Shown here: positions 9,816 through 21,278 of the stretch, one piece after another
How positions within the stretch are numbered: the first letter of the stretch is position 1
How the letters are laid out: the number at the start of each line of letters is the position of its first letter
Assembly: GCF_025024155.1 (NCBI RefSeq)
Contig: NW_026251710.1
Coordinates: 248,001 to 312,000 of the forward strand
Direction of reading: 5' to 3'
Length of the DNA: 64,000 nt
DNA from: Gamsiella multidivaricata
Lineage: Eukaryota; Mortierellomycota; Mortierellomycetes; Mortierellales; Mortierellaceae
Notes under the pieces: generated by a model
What the model saw: only the letters and a program-made list of their open reading frames with translations
Told to the model about the DNA's origin: nothing
Databases searched by the model: none
Program-made: the position numbers and the translations under genes

Positions 9816-12800
9816 TCAATGGTCCTCCCTACTAGTAGCAATCTCGATAATAACGTTCGCAACCGTGCAAGTCGTGTACACGATCAGCAGGAACCAGCCC
9901 CAGCTGCGCGTCATCATGTATCCGTTCCTGGGAATGTAAATCATGGCCGTGCACAGTGTCAACAGTACCCCGATCAGAGACACGAACAGGGTCGGGGACA
10001 CTTCCAGGGGTATATAAGTGCCCGTCTTCACGGTCATGTACGTCCCGCTGATGCCTACTCCAAGCAGCATGTCTAAAGTGGATACAAAAAGAAAAAAAGA
10101 AAAAAAAAAAAGAAAATAGTTAACGTTCTCTGCAACACGCGTTCCTGTCCGCGAGGGAGTAGGGGAAAAATAATGATAGTAAATAGGTCTTGCTTCTTAC
10201 TCAAAAGTGGTCCACCAAAACACGCTGAAAACGCCATGCGAGGAAAGCCCATCTTGGCAATCGTAATGTTCGCAACCAGGTCTCCCAGACTGTTGCCCTA
10301 TAGTCATAACAAGGGAGCATAGAATGTTAAGCCTCACAGGAACAACTCTGCAAAAAAAAAAAAAAAAAAAGAAGCCCCCTTAAACCAGCAAACATAGCAA
10401 ACATAGCAAACATAGCAAACATAGCAAATACGCTGATTACAATTTCTTACCATCGCAAAGATAGTCAAGCCCAAAATAGCGTCGCTCACGCCAAAGATCA
10501 TGCCGAACGCCTGCAAAATGCCTACGACCTCGTTCGCGACCAAGAAAATCCATGTGATTGCCACCAAAAATCCGATAAAGCAAAATGCCCCGTATCCTCG
10601 GGGAGGTTGCTCCTCGCTACTGAAGCGCCGAACCAGAAATGATAGGATAATACCAAGACCGAGCGCCGCTGGAATGGCAATATATCCTTCCTGAGCCGCG
10701 CCTATTTTTTTTTTTTTAAAAAAAAAAGAAAAAAAAAAGTTCCAGAGCAGGAATGACCAAATCGTTGGTTAGGTACGGTAGAAAATTCGCCTCAGTAGAT
10801 TCATCGCCAAAATATAACTCGTTCTTACTTGTGAGCACAGCGGCAATAAATACGGGCGCAATAAGCATCTGGGTCGTTGTCGCCGTGCGGCTCCACCCCT
10901 CATATTGGCAATCTTCGTCCTCTATTTCGCCAATTATAATTTTGGGAGGACCTGTCGTCGGGTTTGTATTATTCAGTTCGTCCGCCGACTCATCCTCATC
11001 GTCGCGCAATTCGACAACCGGTAGTGTCAGTGTCAACAGTAAGACCATAGGAACCGAAGTAATGGCCAGGAACCTGACAAACGCCGATTTGTTATCCCAG
11101 TCGAGCAAAGTCGGAAAATAGATCGGCTTGAGCGCCTTTAGCAAGTCTATGAACCTCTCGGTCTTCGTGGTTGGCATAGCGATAGTAGCGACATCAGTCG
11201 GAGTACTGACTCCACCTGGCGATGCGAGGGGGCCTGGGTTATGAATGTGGCCAAGGTGGTGGTTCGCTGGACTGTGGTGGTCCGGAAGGATCAGCGACTG
11301 ACGAAGCAACGCTTGCTCAAAATGGGCATCAAATGTTCCCTCGTCCGAATCCATAGACAAAGGAGATGGAGAAAGTGCAGCCCTATCATCGGCTCCACGC
11401 GGTGACAAGTATCCATTCTGCGGAGTTGATGCGTAAGAATGAGGTGAAGCTGGCCTATACCCGTGGCTCATGGTTGTGTTGAATGACCGAGGCCTTGACG
11501 AAGTATGCTGACTTGACCTTGAGGACCTTGGCGACTTTGGACCATAATAACTTGGATCGTACGATGCAATACGTCCGCGGGATCCGGAGAGTGTCAGTGA
11601 ACGAACAACGTCGTTAAACTATTGGAGAAAACGTTGGTTAATATATGACGAGAATAACTCTGTGCATAAATACTTATAGAGATGTGTCTGTGTACCTCCA
11701 TTGCCGAGATCAGGGATGGTCTGCGTTTAAGCGAAAGCGTCCCTGGCGGCCGAAGGGATATCGAGTCTTGGGCACCTCCACTGTCATTGGAAAGATTAGG
11801 CCGAGGGATGTTAACATCACTACTCCCGTACGAATTAACAAGCGTCTGGTTGGGGTCATAAAGATCACTGGAAGACACTCGCTCCGAAGAAATGTACCCA
11901 TCATCGTGTTCTTCATCCTCGTACGCATCGTACGGACCCGGAACTAGCTGGGTAACGATATTTGGAAGCTCTACAGGAAGGAAAAGTAAATAGATAATAA
12001 TGAGGCCAGTGATCAGTATCAGCTATCGGTACCATTCAGTTCCTTCTAAGACGCTTTCCGCCAAACTGCAACATACTGGCTCCCGTCCTTGATCGTCCGC
12101 TTAAGAGGGCACGCTCTTCGTCAGGAACCCCTGGTTCATCCTCCTGAAGACCTTCATCGGCCTCATCATCCTCGTACATGTTTCGGGCGCGCTCCTCGAG
12201 TTCCCTCTCCAACTTGACACGCTGATGCCACCAGTTACCAACCACGACAAAGGAGACGTAGAAGACATAGTAGGCGACGAGTAACAGACTCTCGAGAAAG
12301 GTGATCTTCCCGTCAAGTACGGCGTAGAGCGTGAACAACACGCATCCTGCAAAGAACGACACGTCGCGTAAAAAGGGGGCCCGACTGACTTTGAAGGGCT
12401 TGATGATCGCCATAGACCCTACTACTACTGAGGTGATGAACGAGGCAGCACCTATTTATGACGGTTACCGAGAATAACGTCAGGATATTTGTACCATCAG
12501 GGGTTGTGCACCAAGTTATGATGGTAACACTAATTTGAATGCCAATTCTCTATGCAGGTCCCTACCGACAAGTTCACCGATGGCCAGCGACCCACTGCCT
12601 GCTCCTATAGCCGAGAATGTGCTGAAGACATCTGGGGAGCCGTTGCCAAATGCCAGGAATGTGACACCCGTCTGCATATTAATAAATGTGCACCAAGACA
12701 AGTAGATAAAAGATGAATGATCAGAATGCGCGTGCATGGCTGCGAGATGAGATGCGCTTATCAAGGTCAAAATTTGAACGGCACAACAAAAGACTTGCCA

Positions 12801-13604
12801 TGCTTTCCGAGAGATGTAGCTGCTTTGCGATCGTGCTCAGATTAGGACCTGAAAATGTTGAAAAAAAAAGTTCGCTGTCAATGTTCTGCATTCCCGGGCT
12901 GTTTCTCAAGCAAAATAAGGGATCGATCTGAGGAGCACCTACAGAAGAAATCCGAGGCTGCCACACCCACGAAGCCGAACAGGAAGAACATCCAGACGCA
13001 CTAAGCAGAACAGAAGTTGATCAGAGGTCGCGTTGTGAGCCAGCATAACCAACTTTGAAACAGGGCTACTCTGATAATACGGCTAGGCTGCGTGGTTTTT
13101 GTTTCAGTTCAAGTGGCCAAAAAAAAATAAAAAAAATAAAAAAAATGGAGTTTTGGAGGTTACCAGGACAACGACGGCCAACGCAGGGAGCTTGCCCAGG
13201 TCGCAGAAGTAAAAGTGTAAATAATTAATCAGCCCCGCTGGATAGTCGGCGCAGTATTGCTCGACAAACGCGCACCGATCCGCATGCGACCAAACATCTT
13301 CACACTAGAAGGAGAAATAGCAATAGTAGCAATAGTAATAAAAAGCACACATGCTTCAAGTCAATACCATACTTCACAGAGCCTCCGTTCAATAGGCTTG
13401 GTCTTGGCATTGGAGGATTAGAGCGAGCTATCGTACCTGGATGTCTGGCTCTAAGGACTCTAGGCTTCGTTTCGAGAGCCATGAGCTGGGGTAGGTTGTG
13501 CCCCTGGAGGCAAAGAGGTGCTGTTTTGGCCAAAGGACAGAAACAATTTGTGTGAACAAGAAGAGCGTGAGAAACAGATAGAAGGGCCTTGCTCCGATGG
13601 CCAT
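9816..13604 (-). CDS. Ca2+/cation exchanger of the NCLX/Ecm27 (SLC8B1, CCX) type
   Basis: A membrane antiporter of the CaCA superfamily. The eleven exons are 13437-13604, 13164-13304, 12943-13000, 12799-12848, 12566-12671, 12077-12451, 11696-11970, 10829-11618, 10451-10701, 10201-10297 and 9816-10072, giving 855 aa. A hydrophobic leader (residues about 5-25) is followed by a Cys-rich lumenal stretch (CEDVWSHADRCAF). The alpha-1 repeat (about 110-190) contains TGVTFLAFGNGSPDVFS and GAASFITSVVVGS. A large acidic, Ser-rich cytosolic loop (about 230-550) follows, and alpha-2 (about 738-780) has MGNSLGDLVANITIAKMG. The paired alpha repeats with acidic/Asn cation-site residues define the family. 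The intron 12672-12798 is of GC-AG type. Cellular location (mitochondrion, Golgi or vacuole) cannot be told from sequence. Confidence 0.93.
10391..10430. repeat. intronic 10-bp minisatellite (agcaaacata)
   Basis: About four consecutive copies of agcaaacata lie in the exchanger intron 10298-10450, next to an A18 run. It is probably neutral replication-slippage DNA. Confidence 0.8.
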
Positions 13605-14161
13605 GGTGCGGGGCGTTTGTTGTCGTGTCGAGGGCTAGATGCGTGTGCGTGTCTTTTTATCCCAGTATGTGTGCCAAGAGAAATGAGTTTGTGAGAGAGG
13701 AGAAGAGAGGAGAGGAGAAATGCAGACTAGGTCAGAATGTGATTGGCAGAACAGCCCTTTCTTGTGATGCGATCGTGTGTTGTTGGACTGGAATAGTCGG
13801 AAGGACGAGGGATGTTGATGAGGCAGAGTTGAATGGAGAGGGGCGGGCCAGCAGACAGCATATGAGGGTTCGAAATGGAACGCTGGGAACGCGATTTTCG
13901 TCTTTGAACTTTCTCGTTGGCCACAGCGTTTGGAGTGAAAGCCCGCTAAGGTTAAAACAGGGGCCCGGTAAACAAACATCGTCGATATGACATGGGATGG
14001 AAACATACAAATACGCTGAGGCAGAAGTTGTCAAGAAGGCTGTTGTGCTGCTGGTGTTGTTGTTTGTGGTCAAGGTGCCTCGCTTGTTTATATATTTCAT
14101 AAAGACATCCCCATGGCACTCCCTTAGAAGGGGTTTAATTGGTTTCGCTGCCTTTTCTTAT
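13605..14161. other. intergenic: exchanger 5' flank and ASCC2 3' flank
   Basis: This 557-bp stretch lies upstream of the exchanger start and downstream of the ASCC2 stop, both genes on the minus strand. The ORFs present are short and overlapping, and none resembles a protein family. A gagaggagaagagaggagagg tract sits near 13695. Confidence 0.6.
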
Positions 14162-17100
14162 CTAGGGGTTCATGCTGGCCATCTTCTTGGCATGTTGGTT
14201 GCGTCGGTTGTGGTTCGCTTTCGACGACTTTTGGCGCTCATTCTTGGCCCGATCACGCATTGAGGGCGCGTCATTGTTGTTACCAGATGGAGTCCTGGGA
14301 CCTTGCTGCGATGAAGAATGATCCTGCGAGGGCGTCTGCGATAGTTTTGAGGGTTGAGGTGAAGGTGCAGACTCCCTAGACTGAGGCTGTGCACGGGGTT
14401 TCGGAGGCTGTGTCTTCTTTTGCTGCTGTGGCGATTTAGGTCCATGCTGTTGCTGCTGCTGTTGTTGTTGCTGTTGCTGTTGCTGTTGTTGAGGTTTGCC
14501 TTGACCAGTATTCTTATCCACAAAGGGCATCCTGCCGCCACGGCGCTTGTCAATCGGTTCTGCCTGCGCAATCATTGTCTGCCGTCCGCTGAACTCATAC
14601 TTCTGGGCAATCTCAGCCTTCCGTGGCTAGTGTAGCACGAACAGGAACAACGTCGTCTATTAATTCGGGACGTATCAGGGGCACAAATACCAGGCGGTAA
14701 AAACAGAATCCTTATCACACTTACGTTACGACCAAACATGACAGCCCAGCCCTCGAGCTGTTCGTCGCTCATTTTGGTCAGGTTACGAAGGTCCTGCCTC
14801 TGCTTGGACCGTCGCGCCTCTCTGCTTCGGTTGAATACATCCTTATTACTTGTATACATATTGATGAGTACTTCTTCGTGCTCAATCGAGGGATCAATCT
14901 ATCATGCCCATGCCGCGTGCGCAGAACGTAGTATTACACAGCATTAGCAAAATGAACCATGCTCAAAATCTGGTATCTAATTCCACGTTGTAAAAAAAAA
15001 AAAAAAAGGTAAACCCCCATCCCCCCGCGCATCGTCTTACCGTCTGAGCAGGTGTACCGGTATTCTTGGCACTTGTATCAGTAAAGGACTCAATTTCCTC
15101 CACAGATCTAAAGTCAGCCCCAACAGTGTTCACGCCCATCGAATCGTATGTGTCATCGTACTCGTCGTCATACATCGACTCCACGGCCTGCAAAATTGAG
15201 CTCTTGTGCTGAGTAACGAACGTCTTGTCATCCAACACAACCTCTACATCCGCGGGTCTAAACATAGTTGAAAGCAAAACCAAACAAGACAAAAAAAGTC
15301 AGAAATGTACATCTGGAGATATCAACCACAACCTTGCAAAGCAAATTCCTAACATACCCTTTCTTTCCGCGCGAAACCTTGGACTTGTCCACAACTTTTC
15401 CTGAGAACACGTCGAATTCATCGCCATCAAAGATGTTTCTGCGACTTGAGAGAAGGTCTTGCTCCTCTTGTTCCACGGAAGGCGAGACCCTGACCAGTTC
15501 CATTGAAGTTGGATCGGATTGTGGGCGCTGGAACATAGATCTAAAGAGATAAAATATCATGGTTCGTCAGTCTGATCTGTGAACCATTCAACAGGAAAAG
15601 AGCTCCACAATGGAGAGGCGAGATATACCTAGCAGTTGACCTATCCATCATAGCAAGATCGCTGGGTAGGTCTTCTTCCAAGAGTCGCATGGTCACAACC
15701 TCTGGATCGTCCTTAAAGGTGATAAGACATGCCTCCAAAAAGCCGTCGCCCAGGTCTGGGAATAGGTCCTGTAACTGAGAAATGAGCATTGTCCGCCTGA
15801 TATAGGCCTTTTCCTGATCGACAAACATGGATGGTAATGGGACGCGTGGCTGATTATTGTTAGATGTGATGGTTGAGTTGGATCGGTCGTGGTCTTGGTT
15901 GATGTAGAGGTGGGACATTTCCCGAGCCAGATTTTCGGATTTGCGCATGTTATGCTCGTAGATGTAGGTTCGAGTCGCATCATTGAACTCCCGAAGGTCG
16001 CTCAGAACGACCACCCAATGATTGAGTCGATCGTTCTCGCCCTGGAATGTCTCTTTGTTGATAGTCGACAGCTTTTCCGATATGCTGAACTGAATTTCGA
16101 GGTCCAAGATCATGGTGGCATCGAACATGGGAACCATGTGGTCCTGCAACGGTGACTGTTCATACAGGTTCACGATAACCTCGCAAAGGTTGTCCGTGAG
16201 TGCCGCAGCTGCGTTCCCGTCCAAATGACCGTTCGCAGTTACTGCAAGAAGTTGTTTATGAATGCCCTCCAAAATGTTGTTAACGATCGATAGAATCCTC
16301 AGACGCAAGAATGTTAAAGCCGGCCGAACGTTGATGTCTCCAATTGATTGGTTTTCGATCAGGACCTTACTAAGGATCGGAAGGGTATAGTTGTAGCACC
16401 CCATTAAACACTCCAGAAACGTAGGATGCTGATTCAGCTCCATCGCCAGCAATGGATGCGCGGCAGAGACGGCATCGAGGGCGAAAGCAATGTCAGAGAG
16501 GGCGCTGGTGTATTGCATGGTCTCTGTCATCCTTTCTAGGTCCAGTACGGGAGCATGGGGCTCAGGCGAGATCGCCGGGGAGACGCCCTTGCCCTTACCC
16601 TTACCCTTTCCTGCACCGCCATTGACGCCCTTTTCGAAACGTTTTTGAACTCTGTGGATGATTTGAACCACGGTGTTTGTTGAGGTCCTGAAATCGTTGA
16701 TGAGACTTGGGGTATGTTCCAGAATGGAGCCCACCATCTTGGAAACACCCTCCGGATCAGATCGACCATAGATTCCAGCGAGATCCATTAGCACAGAGGT
16801 TGAGACGAGGCCGCAGTCTAGCAAAGCAGAACCTGGGTCATTAAGACTCTGGTCTGCAAATGTCTCACCCGATACAGCCATGGCGTCCAGTCCAGACATA
16901 GTCTCTGATATCCTGCGGTAGATCATGAAGACCCTTCGCACGACCTCTTCCAGTTCCATGATCCAGAGATCGCCTTTGTTGCCACGGAAGCTTGCGTATT
17001 CGCCAAGGAAAGCGTTCAAAAATCCTGCGAGGCTAGGGTTTCGCAGTAGCTCTGCCCAGAAGGCCTTGTTGTTCAGCTTGAGGATCTTGCTCAGGGTCTC

Positions 17101-17196
17101 GTTCCAGTCGTCGACCGCGACCGAAAAGTCGGTCTCGGTCAAGGAGGGATCTGCCAGTGGACTCACGAATGGCAGAATGTCAGTGACGGGAGTCAT
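14162..17196 (-). CDS. activating signal cointegrator 1 complex subunit 2 (ASCC2), CUE-domain protein
   Basis: In animals ASCC2 binds K63-linked polyubiquitin through its CUE domain and works with the ASCC3 helicase in alkylation repair and in disassembly of collided ribosomes. Exons are 15629-17196, 15358-15540, 15041-15257, 14725-14898 and 14162-14626; 868 aa. The N-terminal helical ASCC3-binding region starts MTPVTDILPFVSPL. The CUE domain (about 475-520) contains LQDLFPDLGDGFLEACL with the usual leucine-rich third helix. Downstream are an acidic stretch (DDEYDDTYDS), a basic coiled segment and a polyQ run (about 19 Q) in a disordered, Arg/Lys-rich tail. It shares a 286-bp divergent promoter with TAF13. 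The call is strong from the CUE plus the conserved C-terminal block. Confidence 0.92.
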
Positions 17197-17482
17197 GGTG
17201 CAGGTGGTGTAGATTAGGATTAAGTCGTGATTAGGAGTGGTGCAACAGGAAAAGAAAGATGGTGGAAAAGCAAAAAAAGCAAAGATGTAGTATACTGCTG
17301 GAGTGGGCCCGTTGGAGTTTTTTCTGCTCCTTCAAAGGTCCAACCGCGGACGTGCCACAGAAACCGCAGTTTTCTGTACGGTGGCTTGTCCTGTCTCCTC
17401 CCATGGCTTGAATGGTGCACCAAGATACACTTCCAATCGCACAACGAACCACTCTGTCATCGCCATCACAAGAACAGCCAGC
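17197..17482. promoter_or_regulatory. divergent promoter, ASCC2 / TAF13
   Basis: A 286-bp gap separates two outward-facing start codons. It must hold both 5' UTRs and both core promoters. I see no strong TATA near either start. Confidence 0.6.
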
Positions 17483-18149
17483 ATGGGAGATTCGACTGCA
17501 CAGCAAACCGACACAGGACTCAATGCGGGCAGCATGACGGTAGCGGGCAGCACTGCCAAAAAGCCCACAGCAACGCTGGGTCGTCCACCTGGCTCAACAA
17601 ACGAACCACGCAACAAGAGAAAGAAATATGTCTTTGGCAAAGAGTGTAAGGGAAAGACGAATAACTCTTTGCAATCGTATTCATTGCTACCGGGCAGTGG
17701 ACTGGCGTGCAGCAACAGTCTCTAACTTGGCGACGTTCTGTTCTTTGCACATGTAGTGAAGCAGCTCATGTATGGATTTGGCGACGTACCCAACCCTGCG
17801 AACGACGCTGTCGGAGTCCTCGAGGACATGCTGATCGAGTACCTGACAGACACCGTAAGCGTCTTATGTATATATTTAGGGGTTTCCTGGATGCTGCTGC
17901 GAGAGATTGCTAATCTATGATTTGTGTCTTCTGGTATATCTGCAGTGTACTCAAGCAGCCGCAGTTGCTGATAAGCGCGGGAAGGTCAATGTCGAGGATT
18001 TCAAATTTGTTTTGCGAAAAGATGCAAAGAAGCGGGCCCGTGTCGACGAGCTGTTGTACATGAACGAGGATATTCGACGCGCCAAAAAGATTGCAGACAT
18101 TCCAGAACTCGACAACACGAAAGGCGGCGCCAAGGATGCTCCGATATAA
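17483..18149 (+). CDS. TAF13: transcription initiation factor TFIID subunit 13 (TAF13)
   Basis: A histone-fold subunit of TFIID (pairs with TAF11) acting at RNA polymerase II promoters. Exons are 17483-17645, 17757-17854 and 17946-18149; 154 aa. The N-terminal 50 aa are low-complexity (Ala/Thr/Pro). The histone fold starts at KELKQLMYGFGD, continues with the alpha-2 helix (VGVLEDMLIEYLTD) and ends in VEDFKFVLRKDAKK, typical of TAF13/SPT3 N-terminal domains. A conserved tail follows (LLYMNEDIRRAKK). The start is the ATG of MGDSTAQQ; upstream in-frame codons are not protein-like. An AATAAA lies near 18253. The gene converges on its right neighbour with 141 bp between stops. Confidence 0.95.
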
Positions 18150-18290
18150 ATGCTTTTTTGAGGGCCCTCGAGGGCTTTCGTTAACATTTAACAGGAGCGT
18201 ATTCGCGCGCAGCAATTTCAATGTATCATAGTCTATCAGCATGTACTTTTATTAATAAAATATATATAGTTTGGAAAAAAAAAAATCGCT

Positions 18291-19659
18291 TCACCGACGA
18301 TTGCTGAAGACCCACGCGGCATTCACTACCGAGACGATGACAACAGTGTTCCGGGTAACCTCGATCGGAAGGCTCTTGTATGTCGCCTGTACTGTTCTAG
18401 CAGTCTTGCCATTCGGAACCCAGACGTGCAGGATCTGCTTGAAGAAGCGCTCGTCGATCACGTTCCGGGTCGAGGCCAAGATACCCGAGAGCTTCTTCCA
18501 GAGCAACTTTCGGCAATCTGCCTTGCGATACGCACCCTTGAAGGCGAATGCTCGCGTCACAGAGACACCGACGTGCACCCGCGGAGGCAGGTTCTGCAGG
18601 GTGATTGAGTAGTCCGTGATAGGTTGGTACGCAAACAGGTATTGGATCTCCATCTCCGTCTTGGCAAGTTTGGCGCCTAGGCAGCGGTTGAGCATTTCAC
18701 AGGACAGGACCTCGGATAGGAGCGAGCTGCCGCCAGCGTTAGGTGTGTTAAGCATACGGATCGCATCTGCAGACCAGTCCATATCGTCAAAGCGCGTTCG
18801 TCTCGGGATACTGGTGTTGATGATCACGCAGGCAGGACAAGATCGTGTCCATAGACCGGACGCCAGCTGGTTGATGGCCAAAGGCGAGATATAGAAGGTC
18901 ATGGTCGCGGCATCGTCGAACACCCGAGGCTTCCTTCCAAACTCGACCAAGAGCTCGCCATCACTCATGTAGTCCACAGAGGATGCGAACGAGACGCTGT
19001 CGCTGTCATAATCACAATCACTGTCGCTTCTCTCGCTGGCAGAGAAATCGTCATAACCTACACCACTGTTGGCCCACATCCTCCTCAAGAGAACGGCGTC
19101 CTCATCCTCGGAATTACCGTCGTACTGGCACATATCCATTGTCTCTACATGCGGGTATACATTCGTGCAGTTGTAAGTAGAATCTTTCCGGAGCTGATTC
19201 TTCTTAGATGGTACACGCCGCGATACCCGGGTCCGACGTATCAAGTTGTTCATTATAGGATTGCTGTTTATGGCAGAAGTAGAACGACTTGTTTCCCTTT
19301 TCCTTAGACTGTGGAAGCTCCTGAGAGAGAAGGCTTGATGGGGTAAGATCAAGAGCTGAAGCGGATGCTCCACAGCCCCCAAAGCCGCAGTGAGAGAAGC
19401 CATTGTTACGAGCGGGGGCAGAATGCTTATCCTGCGGCGACTGGTAATTAGTATCCAAAGTGCATACTGAGGACTTGGACGGCATGTCGTTGGAGTGTGA
19501 AAGTGTCTCGGCTTGGTGGACGTTAGCTAGGACCGAGAAGGCGGTTGTGTGTGGATTGGCGGCAAAGATCATGTTGGCAAAGGACGAGACCAAGGAGTTT
19601 TGTACACGCGTGGCTGCATTCCTGGAGCTGGTGGAAGTCGTTGTGTTTGCTGTAGCCAT
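18291..19659 (-). CDS. uncharacterised protein, 428 aa
   Basis: I do not recognise the family. Exons are 19227-19659 and 18291-19144, linked by an 82-bp intron (gtatcg...tgtag) that I chose because it joins two open frames in phase: GAC CCG G|AG ACA ATG. The N-terminal 140 aa are Ser/Thr/Asn-rich. The middle has an acidic Asp/Ser stretch (SERSDSDCDYDSDS). The C-terminal 230 aa look globular, with conserved-looking segments such as FYISPLAINQLASGLWTR, a Cys pair (SCPAC) and basic patches. It ends in a short hydrophobic stretch (VVIVSVVNAAWVF). There is no signal peptide or clear membrane helix. The start is the ATG of MATANTTT; a further in-frame ATG upstream is possible. Confidence 0.75.
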
Positions 19660-20584
19660 GTTTGTGCTTTGTGCTTGAGTTATTATTCTGAGCTTGTGTT
19701 CGGGATAGGTTGTATAGTTTGAGGATAAAAACAAAGGATTAGTTCAATGTATTTATACGAACACGACACTGGATCGAGCATCCTGTTGAAGAGTCAAAGG
19801 GAGTCAAAATTTTACTGCGGCAAGTCAATTAGCAAAACTGCGGTGAGAGCGACATGAGCAAGGGCAGCAAAGCGCGTTTGCATTACCTGGTGAGGGTCGC
19901 GTTTCTCATCATCGCAGCACTCTTTGCATCACCATTTTCCCTCCTGTGTCGAATTGCATTATTCTCGCTCTCTTTTATCATTCCATAGCTACTTCTTGCA
20001 CGGCTGTTCTCTCTGTCTTATCCTCCTCACTTTTTACTATCTGATTCCTCTTGCTTGTTCCTCTCCTTTGATCTGTCCATTGCTCTTCTCCCTTGCTTGC
20101 CTTTCTTTGATCACTGTACTTCTTGTCTGTTGCCACTACATCTCCAATGATTGCTTGAGAGATGAGGCACAGCAGAATATCTGGAGCACACCCGGTCGTC
20201 TAGTTCCCTGGCACTCGCTGGGACGCTCAGATAACGAGGGCCAGGTGTGTGTGGTGGGTTGGGGCTGGGGCTGGGAATGGATGATGGCGTGGCTGAGTTG
20301 CGGCAGAAGTGGAGTGCTGCATGGATGGCGTTCGTCTAGGCTTGCTCGGCTGCAGGGTCCATGCAAGTTCAGAGCGTCTGTTTCAGACTGAGGTCTGGAC
20401 GCGCATTTCCAATTGGTGGATGCGATGGGGGACGCGTCGCGTCGCGTTTCAAATGAGTCCATACAAATTGAACACTCGAGACTAGAAGGGGAGATGGAGA
20501 TTGACACGGCTGGCATGTTTGCCACCAACTACTGCAGCTTTCGCTCGTCCTCTCTCGTGCATGCAAACCATGAAAATCATGACT

Positions 20585-20622
<38 letters not shown>

Positions 20623-21278
20623 AATAATAAGAAGAATACTAATAAAATAGGAATAATAATAATAGTAATAATAGTAATAGCAAGAATAAGTCTAATAATT
20701 AGAATAAGAATAAGAAAGAGAGCGAGACAAGGCGAGACGAGAGGAGGAAGAGGGAGAGGGGTTTTTTGCTCGAGTATCATCCTCTCTCGTCACCATCGCC
20801 ATCGCCAGGACCATCTTCCAGGAACCACCACTCTCTCGCACTGCACACTGGTGCCCACTGCCAACAGTCCATCATCGTCATCATCGTCATCGTCATCCTC
20901 ATCACCACCATCCTCATCCTCATCTTCATCCTCCATATTCTCCTCGCCATCCTCACCGCTCCTTTCCCCACTCAGCCGACTCGGTCTCTTGAGTAGCCCT
21001 CGTCGCTGTAGTCGTCGTCGCCGTCGTATTCGTCGCCGTCCAACCCGCCCCTCCTGCCCCGCCCGCGCCTCCCTCTCTGCCTCCCCTGCAGCAGCGCGAA
21101 GTACAGCCCAGCCTGGGTTTTCCAATTCCCATTTCCAGTTTTTATATTTTCCGTTCTACTCTCTCCTCCCCCCCTTTCGTGCTCCCACCCCCCGCCCTCT
21201 CTCTATTTATTGATTTCCCCTCTCCCTCTTCCCTCCCGCTCTCCCAGATACCGATCGATTATAAAAACACGCCACGCC
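19660..21278. other. gene-free interval with microsatellites
   Basis: This is the shared 5' region of two divergent genes (18291-19659 on minus; 21279-23182 on plus). It contains an AAT/TAA trinucleotide array (about 20586-20635), a CATCGT-type repeat (about 20871-20940), and long CT-rich blocks just upstream of the plus-strand gene. Long ORFs through these repeats (for example 20413-21213) are artefacts of the repeats. Confidence 0.65.
20586..20635. repeat. (AAT)n microsatellite
   Basis: About 11 perfect taa/aat units run from 20586, followed by interrupted units to about 20700. Confidence 0.85.

Noticed and set aside
9816..13604. Several separate small membrane-protein genes
   Set aside because: The fragments join in phase through consensus splice sites into one exchanger whose total exon length is a multiple of three.
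20413..21213. 266-codon plus-strand ORF
   Set aside because: Built from an AAT microsatellite and simple CT/CATCGT repeats. It ends in the leader of the real gene starting at 21279.
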